Positions 29,585-42,040 are shown, counted from the stretch's first letter. The stretch is 64,000 bases of DNA from Nemania diffusa (GCA_038501195.1 JBBPUQ010000001.1:5084001-5148000), one strand, 5' to 3'. The notes: generated from the letters alone by a model not told the origin. Program-made: numbers and translations.

Positions 29585-32500
29585 ATTGACAATTAGACTA
29601 TTATAATAGTAAATATATATAGCGTATGTAAATAACGAGTAAGGTTTTAACGAGCGTCGTGAAGAGTTGTCCTTGCAAAAGAGGAGAGAATACTAAGAGG
29701 CAACTGCTTCAGATGAATTCTTTATAAACGAGAGCGAGAGAATCCGTGGGAGACAAGTGTAAGTGTAGGTACAGCGCAGGTAGGGAATTACTTGTATGGT
29801 TTTAAGACACGGTGGACAACAGGGGCAAGGAAATATCCAAGGCAGACCAAACAGGAAAAATATACTCATAGGTCATGAGCGGGTGTCTTTATAACATAAT
29901 TAATTATACCATCTTAAGGCGAGGTAGGTATCTTGAAAGTCGACATGCTAGCAACAGTACCTCTATCATCCCGCTCCCTACCGTTCAGTGTCAATGTATA
30001 TACCCCGGGAGCAGTACTTGAGAAATGCAGCTGAAGCATGACGATTAAGTCTCCCTCCGACTTGTGCTCTCGAGTCTACACCAAATCAGTCATAGCCCAC
30101 CCTTGGGATCTCCTGCTTTTTTGTCCGGGGAAGCTGGACGACGAGCAAAAATAAAAGAGAAAAAGATCGTCGATGCAGGGGATTAGGGTATTAGATGCCG
30201 GGCGTGCAGCGCTAGTTGGCTTCTTGATTTGTGTCTCTACCCAATACGACCACGTCCCGCCGCTCTCATTGGTCAGCTGGGCTCGGGGCGAGAAGTCTGA
30301 AGTGCCATCGACCCACCCGTCATGAGAGCTCGTAATTTTAATCCAGAGCGTTCCCATGCGCCTCCATCTCAGCTATTGTGACGATGAGGATCAAGACAAG
30401 AACAGGACGAGCAGTGGTAAAACTTGATTCTATTGGCCTTTACCCAATATTGTGGAGATTGCCATGCAACAGATTTTACCCCCTTCTATTTCCTTCAGTC
30501 GAGACGGCCGTAATAGTTACTAGCAAACAGACCAGACAGACAAGTTTGCTTGTTCTCGCTTCTCGCCAGCGTGGGTAATTTGGGAGGTTTTATATGCCGA
30601 GTTTTCAAAGTTTCTGCGGCAGGGGAGTGGAATTAGTATATACATTAGTAAATACGCTGCTACCTCGGTAGTGTAGACGAGGGCTAATGAGGATATAGAT
30701 TTCAAGACATGGTGTATGTAGAATCAATACCTACTTATTGTCGTTGCTTTGCCCAAAACTTGTCAACTGATGTTGTCACCTACGCTACATAGCTATAAAT
30801 ATTTAAGCTCACCATATAAACAATACTACCACACAGAAAACACACTGCTCGCCGTCCAATCTCATAAGATGGCCTTTTAGGAATAACGTGGCATATGAAA
30901 TGGCATGGTTGTTCTCGAGGAACGACTGAAACGCCGAGCATCCGATCTTCAGCCGTACGCCGCCCTAAAAACAAGACAGAAAAATCACGAGACGTGAGTT
31001 TCACATCGCAAGCGGTGTCGGATTGAGTACCTAAGGTATGCAGCCCACCATATACACCAACCAACCGTTATTAGTCTACATAGTAGATCATGTCTTCTAT
31101 GTATGCGTAGGAATATTACACGAACAGAGTATTGACTATCTTTCTACCAAAAATAGGGATTAACGAACTCCTGTAAGGACTAGAGTGTTAAGCGCCTAGA
31201 GCTATGTTAGTTGGTGCCGCGGCATGTTTCCACGATGGCATATGTAGGTAGGTAGGTTGTATGCCGCTAATGCAATACTCCTGGGCAGCGGGCAGCGAGT
31301 TTCTTTCAGTCGTTCATATTATAGGTACAACACTGCATCGGCGTGGCCAACGCCATGCCCTGCAGACTTCCGGCTGCACACCTCAATAGCAAAGCGGAGG
31401 TGATGCATTTGCGCTGGCACGCATGCTCTTCTCGAGCATGCAACGCCGTTGAAGACTAGGAATACGAAATGTGAATTGTAGCAACGCTCCAATCAGATTA
31501 GGTACTTGGGTTCCACTATTACCTATTAGATTCTCGCCGACCGAGTTGTGGATTTTATCTGTATTATTGTTACGTAGGTATATTTGGCCACATTATCACT
31601 CTAAATCGGCTAATTGGCTAGATAGAAGTCTAGGAAGAAGTTGTCTTGCGTTCTAGTTCCCCCAGGATCGGGGACCATAAACCTAAGTAAGGATCATAAG
31701 TCATCCGCCCGAAAGAGCGGTGGTGGGTTCATCTAACCCTTTGATTTTCGCCAATGGATTCGATTATCTTTGCTATGTAGAGCTCAGCTCGACACACTAC
31801 TCAATTGGTCACTATTCGAATAACTGACGCAAGTATAGAAATCAGCAGATCCGTTTTATTTTTCTCTCTATCTTCTTGATATCCCCTGTCCACTCAGGTA
31901 CCTAGGTAGTAAAAGCGAATAATGTAACTTCAAACTCTATAGGTTCCGACCACATTTCCAAAGCTTCCCGAGGCTCGAATTAATAAACAGGCAGCTTCTA
32001 CTGGAAAGGAGTCGACCCGGTCCCCTTTCCCACCGGAACGCTTTTCCCATAATGATTGGAGAGGATTTTGTCCACTTTGCCCTATGAGTGGATATAAAGT
32101 ACCACAATAAAAACGCCTCTCGTCTTTTAGGCCGATGCTTAGGTAGGTATCTAAGTACATGTGGATAAGCAACAGATCCTAGGATCACGGAACCAGCCGT
32201 TCAGAACCTTAATGCTACCAGAATCCTAGATTTCGGGAAGTCAATCGTCAAAGATTGCTTTGGATGGCTGTAGGTAGCAACTTAGTCTGCTATCTAAAAC
32301 TCGGTCTGTATACGGATTGTGCCGCCACTTTCGAGTGTTTCATTCGTCAAATAACATTACATCAGACATCGAGTTTCAGCATCAAATTCCGCAGTCAAGG
32401 ATCTATAGAAGCAACCACGCTTCAATAGCTTACGCATATTACCGCAATGTGCGTCATTTACAAAGGGCACGTGCGGTAAGCCTGCGGTAGGTAAGCGAGT

Positions 32501-32885
32501 ACGCACGACTTGTATTACACTCAATGCAGAGTCTCGATCAGGAATCAAAAATGCCGCGAGAGTGTAAAGCATGCTCTGTTTACTGTGTATCTAGGGAGTA
32601 ATTTTTTTTCTAGAAGTCCTCTATAGCTGAATCTCATCAAGATTTCGTGAATCATCTAGCTTCGCCTCCACGCCCTCCAGGTTAACCGCCTGCGACGGCA
32701 ACTAGAGTCTAACGGATAAGGGAGATTCGAAAACCCTAGGTATCATCACTCATTATTTCAAACCTGCTCGCGGCACCAAAAAAAACCTATGCAGGTACCA
32801 GTGTTGGCGGGCGACTTACACTACAACAATCGGAGTCAGTCATCGCTGGTCTGAGCGTGCTCTATCAGTGGTTTAGAGACGTAGA
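29585..32885. other. Gene-free stretch of 3.3 kb
   Basis: No supported gene on either strand. The longest ATG-started ORFs are under 100 codons and show no domain. AT-rich, with TAGGTAGGTAGG near 31247 and a small perfect hairpin at 31421-31441 (GCATGCTC and GAGCATGC around a 5-nt loop). It contains the promoter of the GPI gene at its left end. Confidence 0.5.
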
Positions 32886-33736
32886 TTACTTACAGCTCGC
32901 TTCGATCTGCTTCAGGCACTCGGGGAATTCCTTCCAGTCGTACATGATAACATTAGCCTTGCACTGCTCTCTGAGTACCTTAGCCATTTCCTCCATCCTC
33001 TCCTTACCCTCCTCGATGCCATAGACGCCGACGTAGCCGATCAGGGGAATGCCAGCACGCATGGCAGCGGTAGCACCACTCTTGCTGTCCTCAACGGTGA
33101 CACACTCAGAGTTCTTAACACCCAGCTGCTTGCAGGCGTAGTTGTAGATGGCAGGGTCAGGCTTGCTAGAGGGGGGGTTCAAGCTAGTAGCAGCGCTGTA
33201 GACGTGCTCATCGACAAAGTATTTATCGAGACCAGTCTTCTTCAGAGAAGCAACGACACGCGGCTTGGCAGAGGTGCTGACAACGGACATTGGGTAGCCT
33301 TGCTGCTTGAGGGACTCAAGCTGCTCAGGTACACCGGGACACACAGTACACTTCTCGCTCAGCTTGGCGGTGACCGCACCTAGCTCACGGTCGACATAGG
33401 TATCGACCTCTTCGGGGGTCATAGTGAAGCCATGCTTCTTCTGGAGGCCAACGAGCATGCCACGGAAGTTGTGGCCGACGAAATCCTCAAGTAGCTGATC
33501 AACAGTGTAGCGATCGGACTTGCCCCATTTCTCGAGAACCTCATTAGTCAAGTCGGTGCAGGCTTCGAATGCTAGACGCTCCGACAAGCAGAGGGTGTTG
33601 TCGCAATCGAGCAGGACGTACTTAACCTACACACAGCCAATTGTAAGTATATAGACACTGAGGGGTATTTGATTTATCCGGGATGGGTTTGTGATTGTTT
33701 GTGTTTGAGCCCATAGTAATAACTTACACGAGGCAT
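32886..33736 (-). CDS. HAD-superfamily hydrolase (phosphatase), 249 aa
   Basis: Two exons on the minus strand. The first coding exon is only 9 nt (33736-33728, encoding MPR); after a 101-nt intron (GTAAGT ... GTAG) the main exon runs 33626-32886. All four HAD motifs are present: I, VLLDCDNTLC near the N-terminus; II, MSVVSTSAKPR; III, the Lys in SSKPDPAIYNYA; IV, CVTVEDSKSGATAAMRAGIP. A helical cap domain lies between motifs I and II (about residues 18-85). This is the subfamily I (beta-phosphoglucomutase/deoxyglucose-6-phosphatase-like) layout, so a small phosphorylated metabolite is the likely substrate; the substrate is not predictable. It is not the Utr4 enolase-phosphatase. The last codons overlap a GTAAGT donor-like sequence, so the very C-terminus could differ. 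Confidence 0.9.
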
Positions 33737-35511
33737 GGTGGAGAGGGGGTTTTGATGGTGAGAATGAACGGGGTACTAGAGCCAATTGCTTCACGGGCTC
33801 TCAGGACGACGGCGAGTCAGTAGAAGATGATAGCTAAGGAGCCTCAAGTGGATCGATGATGAATTAGTTTAGTCGATTGTGCTGGTGTTGCGGGCGATGA
33901 AGATGTAAACAGGTGGAGTGCCCCTCGTTTTTAAGAGCTACCTGACGCTAGGGAGATGACACTAGGGAGAGAAGAGTTGCGGGGATTTGAACGAGGGGTT
34001 ATTGAGGGAGGTGGGCTGTTTCGGCTATGCTAGCCAAAGTTAGTTGGCCATGTGGGTAGAAGGAGTGGCTCCGAAGACGGGGTACACTAGCGTTGTTTAA
34101 ATACCGCTCCAAGTGGCCCAATCAGAATCCAGACGCTGCCCACAGGTGCAAAATAGCTTGAAACTTGCATAATCTAGTATTTAGTGATAATTTATTATAA
34201 AATGTGCTTAACTGGTATATCTTATCAACCGGTATATATGCGGTTAGGCTAACTCTGTATGAAATCCACATGTGCGCGTACACGGCTCTTCAAGTTAATC
34301 ATGACATCAAAGCCTGTAATAGCCACTATCACACCTCACAAACCTATTACCTATCATTGTCAACTGATTCTCAAGGCAAGGAGGAAGGCATGACGTGGAT
34401 TTCCAAGAGCACTACAGCTTTCGGGTTGGTCTTATTAACACACGCGTATGAATATTTTCTATATAATACAGACAGGAAACTTTGACAACTGACCAGCCTC
34501 ATCCAGATGCTACTCGGCGCATGAACACGCTGCTCTCCAGTCCCATCGAGCTGCGTCTCTCTCTTCCCTGACCTCGACCCAATCAGGCGCCGCCTCCTCA
34601 CTTCCTATCGACATTACGATTGAGACGGTTGTCGCAACTTTCCTTATCTGCTTGGGGCTCGTATCGGAAACGTCTCAGTTACGACCTATACAATGGCGAG
34701 TTTGGGCCGGGAAGATTGAGCAGGAAGGAGAGGCGGGTTTCAAGAACAGCAGTGGAGAAGTTGAAAAGGACTTTGTGGGAAACCCTTTTCGCCTATTGGA
34801 AAGTCGCCCTGGGTTCGTTGATATTCGGAAGCAAAGGAGAGAATTTGCGACATGGGTCAAAGAAAAATCGACCGAGACATGATACCCGTGTAAGAACCAA
34901 TGCCATAGACTATCTACCACGTCGAATCGATGCACTGGGCATGCCAAGTCCTGTTGCTTCTATCTAGGTTTTATTTCCAACCTACCACTAATGAAGAACC
35001 AGGCAACTATGTGATCATCGCGACGTCCGTCCATTCATCAGGAACGTTATTTGTAAGCAATAAAGGTGGCAGGCGTACCTCCATATGTACCTACTTTTTG
35101 ACACGAGATGCGGTGCTACCTGCCTCTTGTAACTACATTATATATCTGTATAAAGGAAGTCACACGCTGCTCTTATGGATTTTACATTACTCTCCCCTTC
35201 CCCAAAGGCCTAGGCTCCTACCTTTCCACTGCTTACAGTATTTATCCGCGTGCCTACTTTAAGTAGATAGGTACGTGCTAGGTATTAGCCACATAGGCTC
35301 ACTCTTTCTCCTCTGCCTTTCTCAAATAAGTCAGATATCTCTAAAGTCTAAGCATGATAGTAGTCAGGGATTTAACCTCACGTGCACCCTAGAGCTTTGT
35401 GATTGCTTGAAATTCTCACTCACTTAGATATCCCTTGACCCGGACTCCAAGAAGTTAAGGACTTAGCTCTATTTGGAAAATACTAACTTCTACACGACTA
35501 ACAAAATCAAA
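33737..35511. other. Divergent intergenic region HAD hydrolase/MSH5
   Basis: A 1.8-kb spacer. An open stretch of about 115 codons at 34620-34967 and an overlapping one at 34652-34882 have no recognisable content and are not supported. It should hold the promoters of both neighbours. Confidence 0.5.
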
Positions 35512-38500
35512 ATGGGATCCTATCCACGAGACTCACAGACTCCCTTCAGGCCATCTTCTGCGATGGCCGCAAGCGCAACTTCATCAGAATCACAGACGCC
35601 ACACCCAAGACAACGTGCTATCTCCTCTTCATCCATTCCCCGAAACCGCCAGGTTCCACAGCCACCTCGCTCTTTTGGTCGTCGGTCAAGGGCCCCAAGC
35701 ACTATCGGCACTCGTTCTGCCACGCCAATTTACGAGTCTTCTCCTCCACTACTAGCACGTGTTCATAGACCAAAGCTCTCATCACGTTCGCCTTCTGAGC
35801 ATCCATTGTCGACGGGCCAGACCTTGGACAGCGAACGGGGCGAGCGAGAAAGCGACGTTTTCGAGGAAGCGAGTGCCGATGCTATGGCTGAAATTATCCT
35901 GGCGATTGATATGAGAGACCGTGGACCGCAGGGCTCTACTCTTGGCTGTGCATACTATGTTGCTCTGGACGAATCTTTATTTCTGCTTGAAGATGTGGCA
36001 ATGGCCGGTGTCGATCTTGTCGAGACACTCCTTCTCCATGCACGGCCGACCACGGTGCTTATCTCGGCGAAGGCTCCTGAATCTCTAGCCAAGTTCCTCG
36101 CCCACGGTTCACAAGATGTTAACGGCAATCGAGGTGAGTCCTTGCCTCATGTCCTATCCAGTTCTCGAGTATTAAGCTGCTCCCTAGGAGAATTCCCAGG
36201 CGCTTATATTCTAAGAAATCTCAACTCGGTAGACTTTCGCTACGATACGGGGAAAAATAAGTTGCTGGATCTTCATCTCGGAATGGATGGTCCGCAGAGC
36301 ATGTTATATACAACTGTTGTAGACGACGATATGCTCGAAGCTGATAACCATCACAGCCGAGGATCTAGGCAGGGGCAGCTCATGCGGTTGGCGACGTCCG
36401 TCAATCTCGACAGCCAACTTACTGTTAGGTTCCTTTCGAAAGTCGTACCCCGGTCATTACTGCTAACGATATCCAGATTGGTTGTGCTGGCGCAGTGCTA
36501 GGTGACATTCAGCGTAGGAGGACGACGCAGTATCTACCAAACGACCCCGATGCCCTACTTGCTTTCAGGGTTCGGTCTGTAGAGATGTTTTCTTTATTTA
36601 ACTCTATGTTCGTCAACGCCGACACACTTGTATCATTGCAAATTATACAACCAGAGTACCATCCCAACAGTCTTCAGCGGGGCCCAACGGGCTCTACCTC
36701 CGGCGCCAAAGAGGGCCTCTCCGTCTACGGTCTCTTCTCTCACCTAGCTGTCACACCTCAGGGCAAATCGAAACTACGTCGGATGTTTTTACAGCCAAGC
36801 ATTGATATTAACGTCATTCGCGAGAGACAAACAACGATTTCGTTCTTTCTTCGCCCCGGCAATATGGACACGGTGTGCAGTATCAGCAAAGATCTCAGGA
36901 AAATTAAAGACATGAAATCTATGGTTTTACTTTTACGAAAAGGCATTGATAGCCTTGGCCGAAAGGTATCGGTGACAAATAGTGTCTGGGCTGTGCTTCA
37001 AAGATTTGCTGCATATAGTCTACAGTTAAGAGAATCTCTTCGAGCATTACCGGATGCTGAGAACGTCAACATAGTAAAAAAGGTAGCTTCTGGATAGCAT
37101 TTTGAAGCAAGGTCTTTTTTTAACGCAAATTTTGGCAGGTTATTCAAGTTGTCGATTTGTTTCAGATTCGTCAAGTTGGAGAGTTGATCACTGAGACAAT
37201 CGACTTTGAGCAGTCCGTGGACCGAGGGAGGACAGCTGTAAAGCAGGGCATTGACGCTAATTTAGACGAGCGCAAAAGAGACTATGATGGTATGGAGCAT
37301 TTACTTGCTAGAGTCATTGCTAAACTACGGGATAGTATTCCAGAATGGGCCAGAAAATATGTACAGAACTGTATCTTCTTTCCCCAACTCGGATTTTTGA
37401 CTATGGTGTCGATCAATCCACAGACCGGCAAAGGCAATTATGATGGCGAAGGTTTACGAGATCCATGGAATTGTATGTTCCTTTCCGATGGAAGTGCCTA
37501 TTATAAAAACCAGCAGATGAAGGAGATGGATGAGCAATTTGGAGACTCATATTGCATGATCATAGGTATTCCTTCCATGAAACTTCCTCTATGATATGCT
37601 TATATCTTCCAGACCAAGAAATCGAAATCATCCATCAGCTTGCAGTCAAAATCCTCGAACGAGAAGCAGCAATAATAGCAGCATCTGAAGTGCTTGGTGA
37701 ACTCGATAGTCTACTCGCTCTAGCTACTCTTTGTGGCCAGAACAGGTGGACAGCACCTGAGATGACGGATACAAACACTATATGCATTAAGGGTGGCCGC
37801 CACCCCTTACAGGAACTGGTCACCTCGTCATTCATTCCCAATGATTGTTTCATGGCTGGTGGAGCGGACAACCACAATCTCGGACATGAAGAGACTCCGC
37901 CTTTGGAAGTCATTGATGGCCTCCTAGAATCACCAAGTACCATTGTTCTTACGGGCCCCAATCACTCTGGGAAGAGCGTCTATCTCAAACAAGTTGCGAT
38001 TATTGTCTATTTAGCGCATATTGGGTGCTTCGTACCAGCCGAGCATGCTCAAATAGGCCTGACTGATCGTATTTTGACCCGAATTGCAACGCGCGAAAGT
38101 GTTGCTCGCTCCGAGAGCGCATTTGCCACCGATCTACGCCAGGTGGCGTTTACAATGAATTTCGCGACTCGAAGAAGTCTAATTATCATTGATGAATTTG
38201 GGAAGGGAACCAACAGCCAAGATGGCGCGGGTCTAATAACTGCTACCATCAATCATTTCACAAATCTTGGCCCTGAGCGACCGAAGCTCCTGGTTGCGAC
38301 TCACTTTCATGAGATCCTAGACGGCGATTTTCTCGCGGAAAGTGCAGAGCTAGCTTTTGCCCATATGGAAGTCCATATAGACCTCGACGCTCCCACAGAG
38401 CAAGACCAAGTGACTTATTTGTATCAGTTTGCACCCGGTAAAAGCATTTCCAGCTTCGGTAGCCGTTGTGCTGCGATGAACGGAGTTGATCAAGCAATCG

Positions 38501-38733
38501 TAGAAAGAGCCGAGTCAATCATACTTCAAATAGCGCACCACGAGGATTTAGAAGTGGCGTGCTCGAAATTGTCAGAGGATGAGTCCCAAAAGCTTGGAAG
38601 AGCTGAAGTAGTAGCTCGAGCATTTCTCGAAGAAGACTTTACACAGCCACCAACAACAGCCCCTAGGTCTACAAGTGAAACCTGGTACCGGAGCAAGCTC
38701 GACAAAGTTTTATCAACGGGCACGTCTGTATAA
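35512..38733 (+). CDS. MSH5: Meiotic MutS homologue Msh5, 1021 aa
   Basis: Exons 35512-36423, 36477-37082, 37139-37565 and 37613-38733 (3066 nt); introns of 53, 56 and 47 nt. The first 130 residues are a Ser/Arg/Pro-rich extension. The MutS core follows: GCAGAVLGDIQRRR, LSVYGLFSHLAVTPQGKSKL (domain III start), the clamp helices, then the ATPase with Walker A TGPNHSGKS (about 761), VPAEHAQIGLTDRILTRIAT, Walker B IIIDEFGKGTN (about 838) and THFHEI. DEFGKGTN and SVYLKQVAIIVYLAHIG separate Msh5 from Msh4 (DELGRGT) and the mismatch-repair paralogues; the mismatch-reading Phe-x-Glu domain I is absent, as expected. Msh4-Msh5 forms a sliding clamp that stabilises Holliday junctions in the ZMM crossover pathway. 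An intact gene implies a meiotic cycle. Yeast Msh5 is 901 aa. Confidence 0.95.
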
Positions 38734-39285
38734 CTTAAGAATTATTGTGCTAGATACTTAGCTCGCCACTGCCGAGTTATTGCTGTTTTCGTTATCTCTA
38801 GGAAAAATATAACAACCGCTCGGCCTATGACTTTATGGGCACGCTTGAATCTAAGAATTATCCCCTAGCAGCTACTATACGGCACGCCCCCCCGCATTTT
38901 GCTCGGAAATGATGGGCATACATCAGTATTAGAAGCCTGGTTAGGTATGCTGCGCTGACAAGTGTCGTATTGGCGAACTACAGAGGCTACTCCTATGTGC
39001 CAATCAATCATCTAGCAATTGAGTTTACCTGTGCAAAACCCCCAAGTATTGCGTTCGGTCCCAAGATAATCGTGTTATAATGGCGTAGTATCATGAACGC
39101 TATTACGACAGCAAATAATTATACTTACGGCAACTACAAGCGGGTATATACAGTGAAATTAGAGTATGGTTATGACACACCTTTGCCAAATTGGCGACTA
39201 ATACCCTTCTCATTCAGACAACACGGGCTTCTTTCTCCTATCCAATTCAGATCGGTAGCGCAGATAGAGATATTAATTGATCCAT
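38734..39285. other. Convergent spacer MSH5/CFEM gene
   Basis: A 552-bp spacer with a C7 run near 38887. No supported coding region. Confidence 0.55.
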
Positions 39286-40071
39286 TTAGAAGCCCAGAGC
39301 CAGTGCAACACCCATGGCGGCGACAACACCGAAAACCGAAGCCTGACCCCTAAGGCCGGCAGCATTACCCTCATCGTCCGTAGAGTTGGTAGAGCCGCTA
39401 GAGCTACCAGAACCACTGACAGCAGTGGAGCTGGATGAAAACGTGACCGAGGTGCTCGTGCCAGCCGCTAGCGAGCCAGTGGCTGTTGGCTCGTCCTGGT
39501 CGTCGGTCAGGAGACCGGTGGTGGCAGCATCAGTGGCGATAGTCAGGGTGCCGGTGACGCTGGGCTTCACAGTCGTGGTGGCTTCGGCGGCGGCAGTTTG
39601 GGGCTTTCCAACGTCGAAGGTCATGGTGACCTCGCTCCCGCTACTGCTACTCTTAGCGCTAGAGGCAGCGGTGGCCGTGGGCTTCGCCACGGAAGTCGTC
39701 GTCGTCTCATCACCGCCATCATCGGTAGTGGCGTTGGTGTCATCAGCAACGCCGCCCTTTTTCTCGGCATCCTGGACGGCGGCCTTGGGCAGGTCGCACT
39801 GACCGGCCAGCGGCTCGATCAGGTCCGTGGCGGTGACGTCGGCGGGGCACCACTGGTTCATGCAGATGACGATGTCGGACAGGATGCCGGCGGCGGCCTT
39901 CTTGCAGATGCACGCGCTGTCGAAGCAGCCCGAGTTGCGCATGCAGGTCGAGATGCAGTCCGGGTACTGCACGGCGCGCCGGCTGCTCGCCTCCGGGGCG
40001 GCGGCGGCGTGCTGGAGCAGCGAGCCCAGAAGGGTCGTGGCGAGGATGGCGGTGGATCGCATGGAAGGCAT
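39286..40071 (-). CDS. CFEM-domain GPI-anchored protein, 261 aa
   Basis: Single exon on the minus strand from ATG at 40071. A signal peptide (about 1-24, ATTLLGSLLQHAAAAPE) precedes one CFEM domain (about 35-95) with all eight cysteines: PDCISTCMRNSGC, FDSACIC, VICMNQWC and GQC. The Asp in FDSACIC is the position that ligates haem iron in characterised CFEM proteins. A long Thr/Ser/Asp stalk (about 105-235) ends in a hydrophobic GPI signal (VFGVVAAMGVALALGF). CFEM proteins serve in haem or iron uptake, cell-wall stability or, in plant pathogens, as effectors; the GPI anchor argues for a wall or membrane position. No iron-transport neighbour is present to narrow the role. Confidence 0.92.
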   Translation of the reverse strand: MPSMRSTAILATTLLGSLLQHAAAAPEASSRRAVQYPDCISTCMRNSGCFDSACICKKAAAGILSDIVICMNQWCPADVTATDLIEPLAGQCDLPKAAVQDAEKKGGVADDTNATTDDGGDETTTTSVAKPTATAASSAKSSSSGSEVTMTFDVGKPQTAAAEATTTVKPSVTGTLTIATDAATTGLLTDDQDEPTATGSLAAGTSTSVTFSSSSTAVSGSGSSSGSTNSTDDEGNAAGLRGQASVFGVVAAMGVALALGF

Positions 40072-41185
40072 CTTGTCACTCTTTTCCTTTCTCTTTTCTC
40101 TGGAGTTTGATGTCGTGTTATTAAGGTTGGTGACGGTCTCTGTGTACCGTTTAAAGAAAGTGGTACGCTGAAAATTTTAACAAATATCTGTTATTCAAAG
40201 AATGGAACGAAGGCCGGCTTGTTAGCTCTATCGCCTTCTGACTATAGTTTAGTCAACTGTTACACGGCTAAGGAATGAATGGAGGTGAGTCTGGAGAGAA
40301 GGCAAAGGCAATAGGTGTTTGCTCGAAAGAGGATTGCTCTTAGTTATGTACATAGCGCCCCCGAATTTCCCATCTGAAGCTGGCATCTGTCTAATTACAG
40401 CATTATTCGGGGACCGCCCATATGCTACGGGTAGACCAACGGGCTAGTAGGCGCATCAAAAGGAAAGGATTGCCAGGATCATCACAGGACCCCCAGAGAT
40501 TCGGCGTGGTCTGAAACATCGTGAATGGGGAAGGGTTCAATGAGGATGGGCGCTGCCCAGTGCACCGGCGATCTCGTTGGACGACGGGCGCGGAAACGAC
40601 GTCACAAGCTGCTAATTGCGGTATAAGCTGGAATAGGGGACCCCTGTCGAGATTTGATTGCTGCGGTGTCCGTGATCTTGGCATCCAGCTGCAAATCACA
40701 GTCAAGGAGAAGGTTTTTGCTAAGAGTAGATTTGGTAGCACTGCTTTGTGGCCCCTCCTTATTTTGATTTGACCGTGCTCGGAACCCGACCATCCTTCAA
40801 AACAAATATCACGGTATTTTCCATGCACTTACTTATATAGACAGGTCATATTAGGTAATAAAATAATGACGTTGGTAGGTAGGTAGGTGATACTTAGGGC
40901 CGGCGCGCCAAAAAACCACACACCCTCCATACAAATAATAAAGCGTATAAAACAGCAGATCTTTTGTAGCATATTACTTAGCCACTACATGAGTTTTGCA
41001 CTACATTAAATACATAAATATAATGCTCTCGCTTTTCTTTGTAAAACCGTACTTTTAATAACTTTTTATGATTTTATTTGACTGTTTGGCTGGCCTTTGA
41101 AGTAGTAGAGTTTAGGTGTATAAATAGGTGTGTGTGGTTTCTTGGCGCGCCCGCTCTGTGATACTGCGTATGTAAGTTGGTCTGT
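40072..41185. other. Intergenic region containing a MITE
   Basis: A spacer of 1.1 kb that holds the CFEM gene promoter (left), a TAGGTAGGTAGG tract at 40874-40886 and the hAT-like MITE (40895-41157). A 141-codon minus-strand ORF at 40403-40828 shows no family features and is not supported. Confidence 0.6.
40895..41157. mobile_element. Non-autonomous hAT-like MITE, 263 bp, with 8-bp target duplication
   Basis: Terminal inverted repeats: the left end begins TAGGGCCGGCGCGCC (40895) and the right end, read from 41157 inward, begins AGAGCGGGCGCGCC. Both continue as CCAA(A/G)AAACCACACAC, giving about 28-30 bp of near-identity with one small gap. The interior of roughly 200 bp is AT-rich and has no ORF. 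The element is flanked on both sides by GTGATACT (40887-40894 and 41158-41165). An 8-bp duplication and TAGGG/CAGAG-type ends are the signature of the hAT transposase superfamily. It lies 28 bp beyond the stop codon of the GNAT gene, so it probably forms part of that gene's 3' UTR. No transposase is present in the window, so mobility would depend on one supplied elsewhere. Confidence 0.85.
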
Positions 41186-42040
41186 CTACAAGGTTCCTTG
41201 AAAGTACATATTCAGCTGCTTTTCGGACGAGTTTTTAAAAGCATTGAAGACGAGCTTGGGCTCCTCTTCACCCCTCATAAACCCACAGCGCTCATAGACA
41301 GATATCGCAGCGCTGTTAGTTGCATAGACAACCACACTGAGAATTAGAGGCCTCCCCTGTCCCTGCGCCCGGTTGCGAGCCTCCTCTGTCGCCGCCTTGA
41401 TCAGCGCCTTGGCGAGCCCCTGTCCTCGGGCCTCAGGGCTTGTGTAGACGGCAGACATCTGGAAGTACAATGGCTCACCGCTCGGATTGCCCTCATTGTT
41501 AGCGTGCCCCTGTGGTGCCATCGTCTTACATGTACTTGTAGAGACGAGCTGGTAAGGATTGCTGACCGGGTTCGCATGTGGCAGCGGGCCGATCAGCGAG
41601 GTAGAGGCAGCGACTCGGTTGTCATCCGATTGCACGGCGACGAATGTGGTTGCTGATGGGTTCTTGATACGGCCGAGCCATGCCTCGTCGTCGAATGCGA
41701 TCTCTCGGGCGTACGTGGATCCAAATGCTGTTCAATTGCAACCCAGTGTTAGTATTGTATGGTCACTACCACGGTGTTGGCTTGGTGGTGATAGGTAATG
41801 TGATAGGCAGAGGACGATTCGCACAAATATGCACATGTACCCATGTTACGCTGTTATCGTCATCGTCGTCTATTAGAGGCACTCGAGTGGTGCGACGTAT
41901 TTGTACGTACCATGGGGATCTTGCTGTAGTGATGCAAGCCTGAACGGTTTGTATTGCTCGAGAAAAAAACGGCAGCCGTCTTCATCATTGGGGATGGCGA
42001 CGATTTTAAACTTGGATATGCGGCTCTTATCCACTGACAT
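41186..42040 (-). CDS. GNAT-family N-acetyltransferase, 223 aa
   Basis: Two exons on the minus strand, 42040-41911 and 41727-41186 (672 nt). The 183-nt intron starts GTACGT and ends AACAG; splicing restores HAFGSTYAREIAFDDEAW. The acetyl-CoA loop is clear: TSPEARGQGLAKALIKAA (about 136-153, the Q/RxxGxG/A motif), preceded by the strand YFQMSAVYTS and followed by LILSVVVYATNSAAISVYER and CGFM, the usual motif B. The N-terminal third resembles fungal GNATs beginning KIVAIPNDEDGCRFFLEQYK. The acetyl acceptor cannot be predicted. The 3' UTR region carries the MITE described separately. Confidence 0.88.

Noticed and set aside
32640..32760. Possible tRNA-like segment (GGAGATTCGAAAACCC near 32730)
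   Set aside because: The T-arm stem does not pair with a 7-nt loop and no matching D-arm, anticodon stem or acceptor stem could be drawn.
40403..40828. 141-codon minus-strand ORF upstream of the MITE
   Set aside because: No family features and random-looking composition; an overlapping plus-strand frame is equally open.
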